Source of the DNA: Gracilaria domingensis
Taxonomy: Eukaryota; Rhodophyta; Florideophyceae; Gracilariales; Gracilariaceae
Length of the DNA: 64,000 nt
Direction of reading: 5' to 3'
Assembly (NCBI GenBank): GCA_022539475.1
Contig: VCMS01000104.1
Span: forward strand, 176,931 to 240,930
In this document: piece by piece, positions 61,473-64,000 of the stretch
Layout: every line of letters begins with the position of its first letter
How positions within the stretch are numbered: the stretch's first letter is position 1
Made by a program: the position numbers and the translations under genes
The notes under the pieces: model-generated
Told to the model about the DNA's origin: nothing
Database searches by the model: none
Seen by the model: the letters and a program-made list of their open reading frames with translations, nothing else

Positions 61473-63476
61473 CTAGTTTATGTCCACAATAGAGTGACCG
61501 TCACGCAAATGATCTAAAAAGCAAGGGCGACTAGTAGAACTGTGACGTAAATAAATAGATACATCTCGACTCTTAAGACATTCAGAGCACAAAAACTTCG
61601 ACTTAATGTTGCTCTTGCATATTTTGCATCTTCCCTGGTAAACCGCAGCTGTTAAATTTCCATCTTTTTTCATTCGCTTCCGAGCTGCTTGCGCCAGATG
61701 AATACCGGTTCCAGCCACTGGCAAGCTAGAATCAACCTCTTCTTCAGGATTTCTTCTGATTCGACCAATAGAATCCCAGTTGTTATCAATTAGCTAGTCA
61801 GCCAGTTTGCAATAGAACGAATGTGGTGATATGTTTCTCAAATTTTCGAGTAGAAATTTTGTAAAGATTCCAGGCATCCACAACACACATTGCAAATAGA
61901 GTTGTATTAACCCGGAAAGACCATTCCTTGACTTCCAATTTCCTCTCGATTTTGAGGTCATCGTGTCAACAACGATTGTGACGATCGATTTTAGAGCATA
62001 CATCGTAATGTTTTTGCAAACATCTGGGATGGATATCGAAAAAACGCTTTTTCGGCCGTCCCGTTCACGTTTCTCCAGCGAGTGCGATTGATGGGAGTGC
62101 CTGGATTGGTCGAACCGTATGTGCTTATAAAGTATCGTCTTTGCGATCCACCAAAAAAACAGCCATCATTTCCTTTCCAATTTCACTAAGCTTCTAAACC
62201 ATTGATACATGCTCTCCGCTATTCGGAGTAGTTATATCTGACAATCGCTTCATAGAAAACCGTCTTGTAACGTTTTTAATAACACCAATAAATTGCGTCC
62301 CCTTTTTCGAAAGATATTCTGCTGTTTCAACAGAAGCAAAATAGGAATCAGCGCACACAAGACGATCACTCCCAAACCAATCCTGAACCAATCTCAACAG
62401 CACAGATGTGCCACGCTGAAATTCTTATGAGTAATCCATTGTCTCCGTGCTAGTACTTTACATTATTATCTCAATTTTGAGAAGTATACGGCTCTGACCA
62501 CAACAAACGATTTTCAATTCACAGCCATTCTTTGCCTTTCAGTCCAGAGCAATGTAGTTCGGAAGTCTAATGTTTATCCAATGTCCACCCAATCCATACC
62601 AGCGTGACATACTTTCGTCCACACACAACGAAGTTGAAGGCGTGACAAACGTTCGTCGATGATTATTGATTGCTGAAATAAAGTCGGACACACGTGACCA
62701 TCGTGCCTAGTTTTCCACCTCTTCCTCAGGTTTGCCGCTGAAAAAGATGCATCTACGGAGAGCTTCAAATCGATTACGGGCCATAGCTTTACCCAAACCG
62801 GGTGCTTATACATACTTTGAAGAAGATTCACAGCTCCATAAAGTTCGTCGATCTGTGAATTCAAAACGAGCTATTAATATCATCACTCCAAAGAATCTGA
62901 GAATCTCATCAGCAGTTGTTTGTTTGAATCCCATGCTTTCTTATCTGATGTTCGTCTTGTGTACAATAATGTTTAAATGAGAGGAAAAAACATCCACATG
63001 AAATAATGAGAAGGTGTAAGATCCTGAGGAGCATGACATGCAGTAATAAAATCTCCCGTTGGACCAACAATTTTCCACTGATGCATTCGGATCTGACCAT
63101 TTAGCAATACCGGTACACTTTGCATCTTCCAAATCGTCTAATGAGCGTCGACTTCAGAACGCGCTTCAGCAATGTTTTCCTCTGTGATTGGTGTTAGAGC
63201 AACTTCCTCATTCGAATTGCTTGGCGTCATAAGTTGCTCTCCTGGTGGCATTTCTGGGTTTTGTTCGTTCCCTTGCGCACCGTGTGTTTTCAACTGCTGT
63301 TGACGCCCGAGGGTCGGTGCTCCTTCAGTTGTGACATGGTTACCCTTCTTGACGCTACAAAGTTGCATGTCGCACTCTTTGCAGCGATTGGGTAACTCGA
63401 AGTTGATTAGCACGATTGTTTGACGACGGCCGTTGTTGGCATTGAGAGATGTGGATACAACCGTTCCACTGGTCAT
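61473..63476 (-). pseudogene. piggyBac transposase gene, decayed
   Basis: Minus strand. An N-terminal acidic region (63476-63138) is followed by KIVGPTGDFITACHAPQDLT and SHYFMWMFFPL, the start of the DDE_Tnp_1_7 domain. Then come ESMGFKQTTADEILRFFGVM and ILIARFEF, HPVWVKLWPVIDLKLSVDAS, and VCADSYFASVETAEYLSKKG with FIGVIKNVTRRF, the catalytic-Asp block of piggyBac. The C-terminus has GRCKICKSN, KSKFLCSECLKS and TSRPCFLDHL, the cysteine-rich zinc finger that binds transposon ends. Several stops (TAG after SEVDAH, TAAs) and frame changes make it non-functional. Such enzymes cut and paste at TTAA, in keeping with the MITE nearby. Confidence 0.85.
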
Positions 63477-63791
63477 TTTCGTCTTTCATTGGCTTGCAAG
63501 GAAACGTTTGAAATCAGTTTCGGATGTTAGTAGTCGTGCACGACTATGGACGCGATTTCCAACAACTGTGCGCGGATCATTGGCCCGTGGCATAGTTGAG
63601 TGTATGTGTCCAGTGCTGTGATGTAAACAGAGTTTGTTGTCGTTTACTTCCTCAAATCTCGTGACTTTGGTTGACGCCATAAAAGAGGAGATCAAGGAGG
63701 ACTGTGTGTCAAACAAGCATTACAGTGAACGCCAGTACTTAAGATAGGCGACGACGGCAGAAAAGTAAAGAACGAGCTACTGATCTTTACT

Positions 63792-64000
63792 CACAGGTTA
63801 TGGTCCCAACACGCTAACCCTTTTCACCAACCTTCCAGACTCCGAACCACCACCAAGATCAACAACACCACCCGCGCCGGCCGTAGTCTGGGGCACGCCC
63901 CACGCCAAGACCGTTACATTCAACATCTATACAATAACGCCATCACCACCGCACAAGAACGACACATTCTAGTAGACAAAGCACAAAACCATTCCAAAAT
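63792..64000 (+). CDS. Partial coding stretch at window edge
   Basis: A plus-strand frame without stops runs off the window. It reads NPFHQPSRLRTTTKINNTTR, LGHAPRQDRYIQHLYNNAIT and AQERHILVDKAQNHSK. The codons are C-rich like the copia integrase fragment at 23.8 kb, so it may be part of the same retroelement family. No start or domain can be assigned. Confidence 0.3.

Noticed and set aside
1-64000. CRISPR arrays, rRNA genes, bacterial operons
   Set aside because: No short spaced repeats with unique spacers, no rRNA-like text. The large repeats present are LTR units and palindromes.

Overview
This is nuclear DNA of a eukaryote with compact, apparently intronless genes in a sea of decayed LTR retrotransposons. 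A TATA box lies just upstream of the ribulose-phosphate 3-epimerase gene, and the single-copy genes keep long open frames without introns. There are Ty3/gypsy chromoviruses, Ty1/copia elements and piggyBac-type DNA transposons. The style fits a red alga (florideophyte type) best. That is inference from gene style, not a proven identification.

Layout. 0.7-8.9 kb: two divergently transcribed, mostly open coding arrays flank a ~0.9 kb imperfect palindrome (3979-4873). The left array (minus strand) holds an N-terminal module with a PKKKRKV-type nuclear localisation signal, a DNA N4/N6-type amino-methyltransferase domain and a SET domain. The right array (plus strand) holds a basic repeat-rich protein, a ParB-like domain and a 2-oxoglutarate/Fe(II) dioxygenase-like protein with an acidic tail. 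Together they look like a DNA/chromatin modification cassette. Both arrays are interrupted only by TAG codons and by frame changes all in the same direction.

9.0-13.7 kb: a small island of ordinary genes. It has two convergent HAD-superfamily phosphatase paralogues (one without the catalytic aspartate), a ketopantoate-reductase-like Rossmann protein and ribulose-phosphate 3-epimerase. 14.3-15.2 kb: a coiled-coil protein gene with an in-frame TAG.

15.6-41 kb: nested and broken retroelements. A chromovirus has a ~460-residue spacer before its chromodomain and a long antisense ORF near its 3' end. There follow a copia integrase fragment, a gypsy gag-protease fragment, a gag-like gene of unknown family, copia A (minus; gag, protease, integrase, RT, RNase H), copia B (minus; gag to integrase) and a plus-strand copia RT-RNase H split by a ~1.2 kb insertion.

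41.4-53.6 kb: a DDE-like transposase gene is interrupted by an array of three tandem 2970-bp units of a non-autonomous copia derivative (LTR-int-LTR-int-LTR-int-LTR). The whole array is flanked by one 5-bp target duplication, ATTTG. LTR polymorphisms show it grew by unequal recombination between the two LTRs of one insertion.

54-64 kb: a minus-strand gypsy fragment (RNase H, integrase, chromodomain), a small unknown protein gene, a piggyBac-type MITE with TTAA duplications, a decayed piggyBac transposase and a partial coding stretch at the window edge. Long parts of 56.2-61.4 kb hold no recognisable gene.
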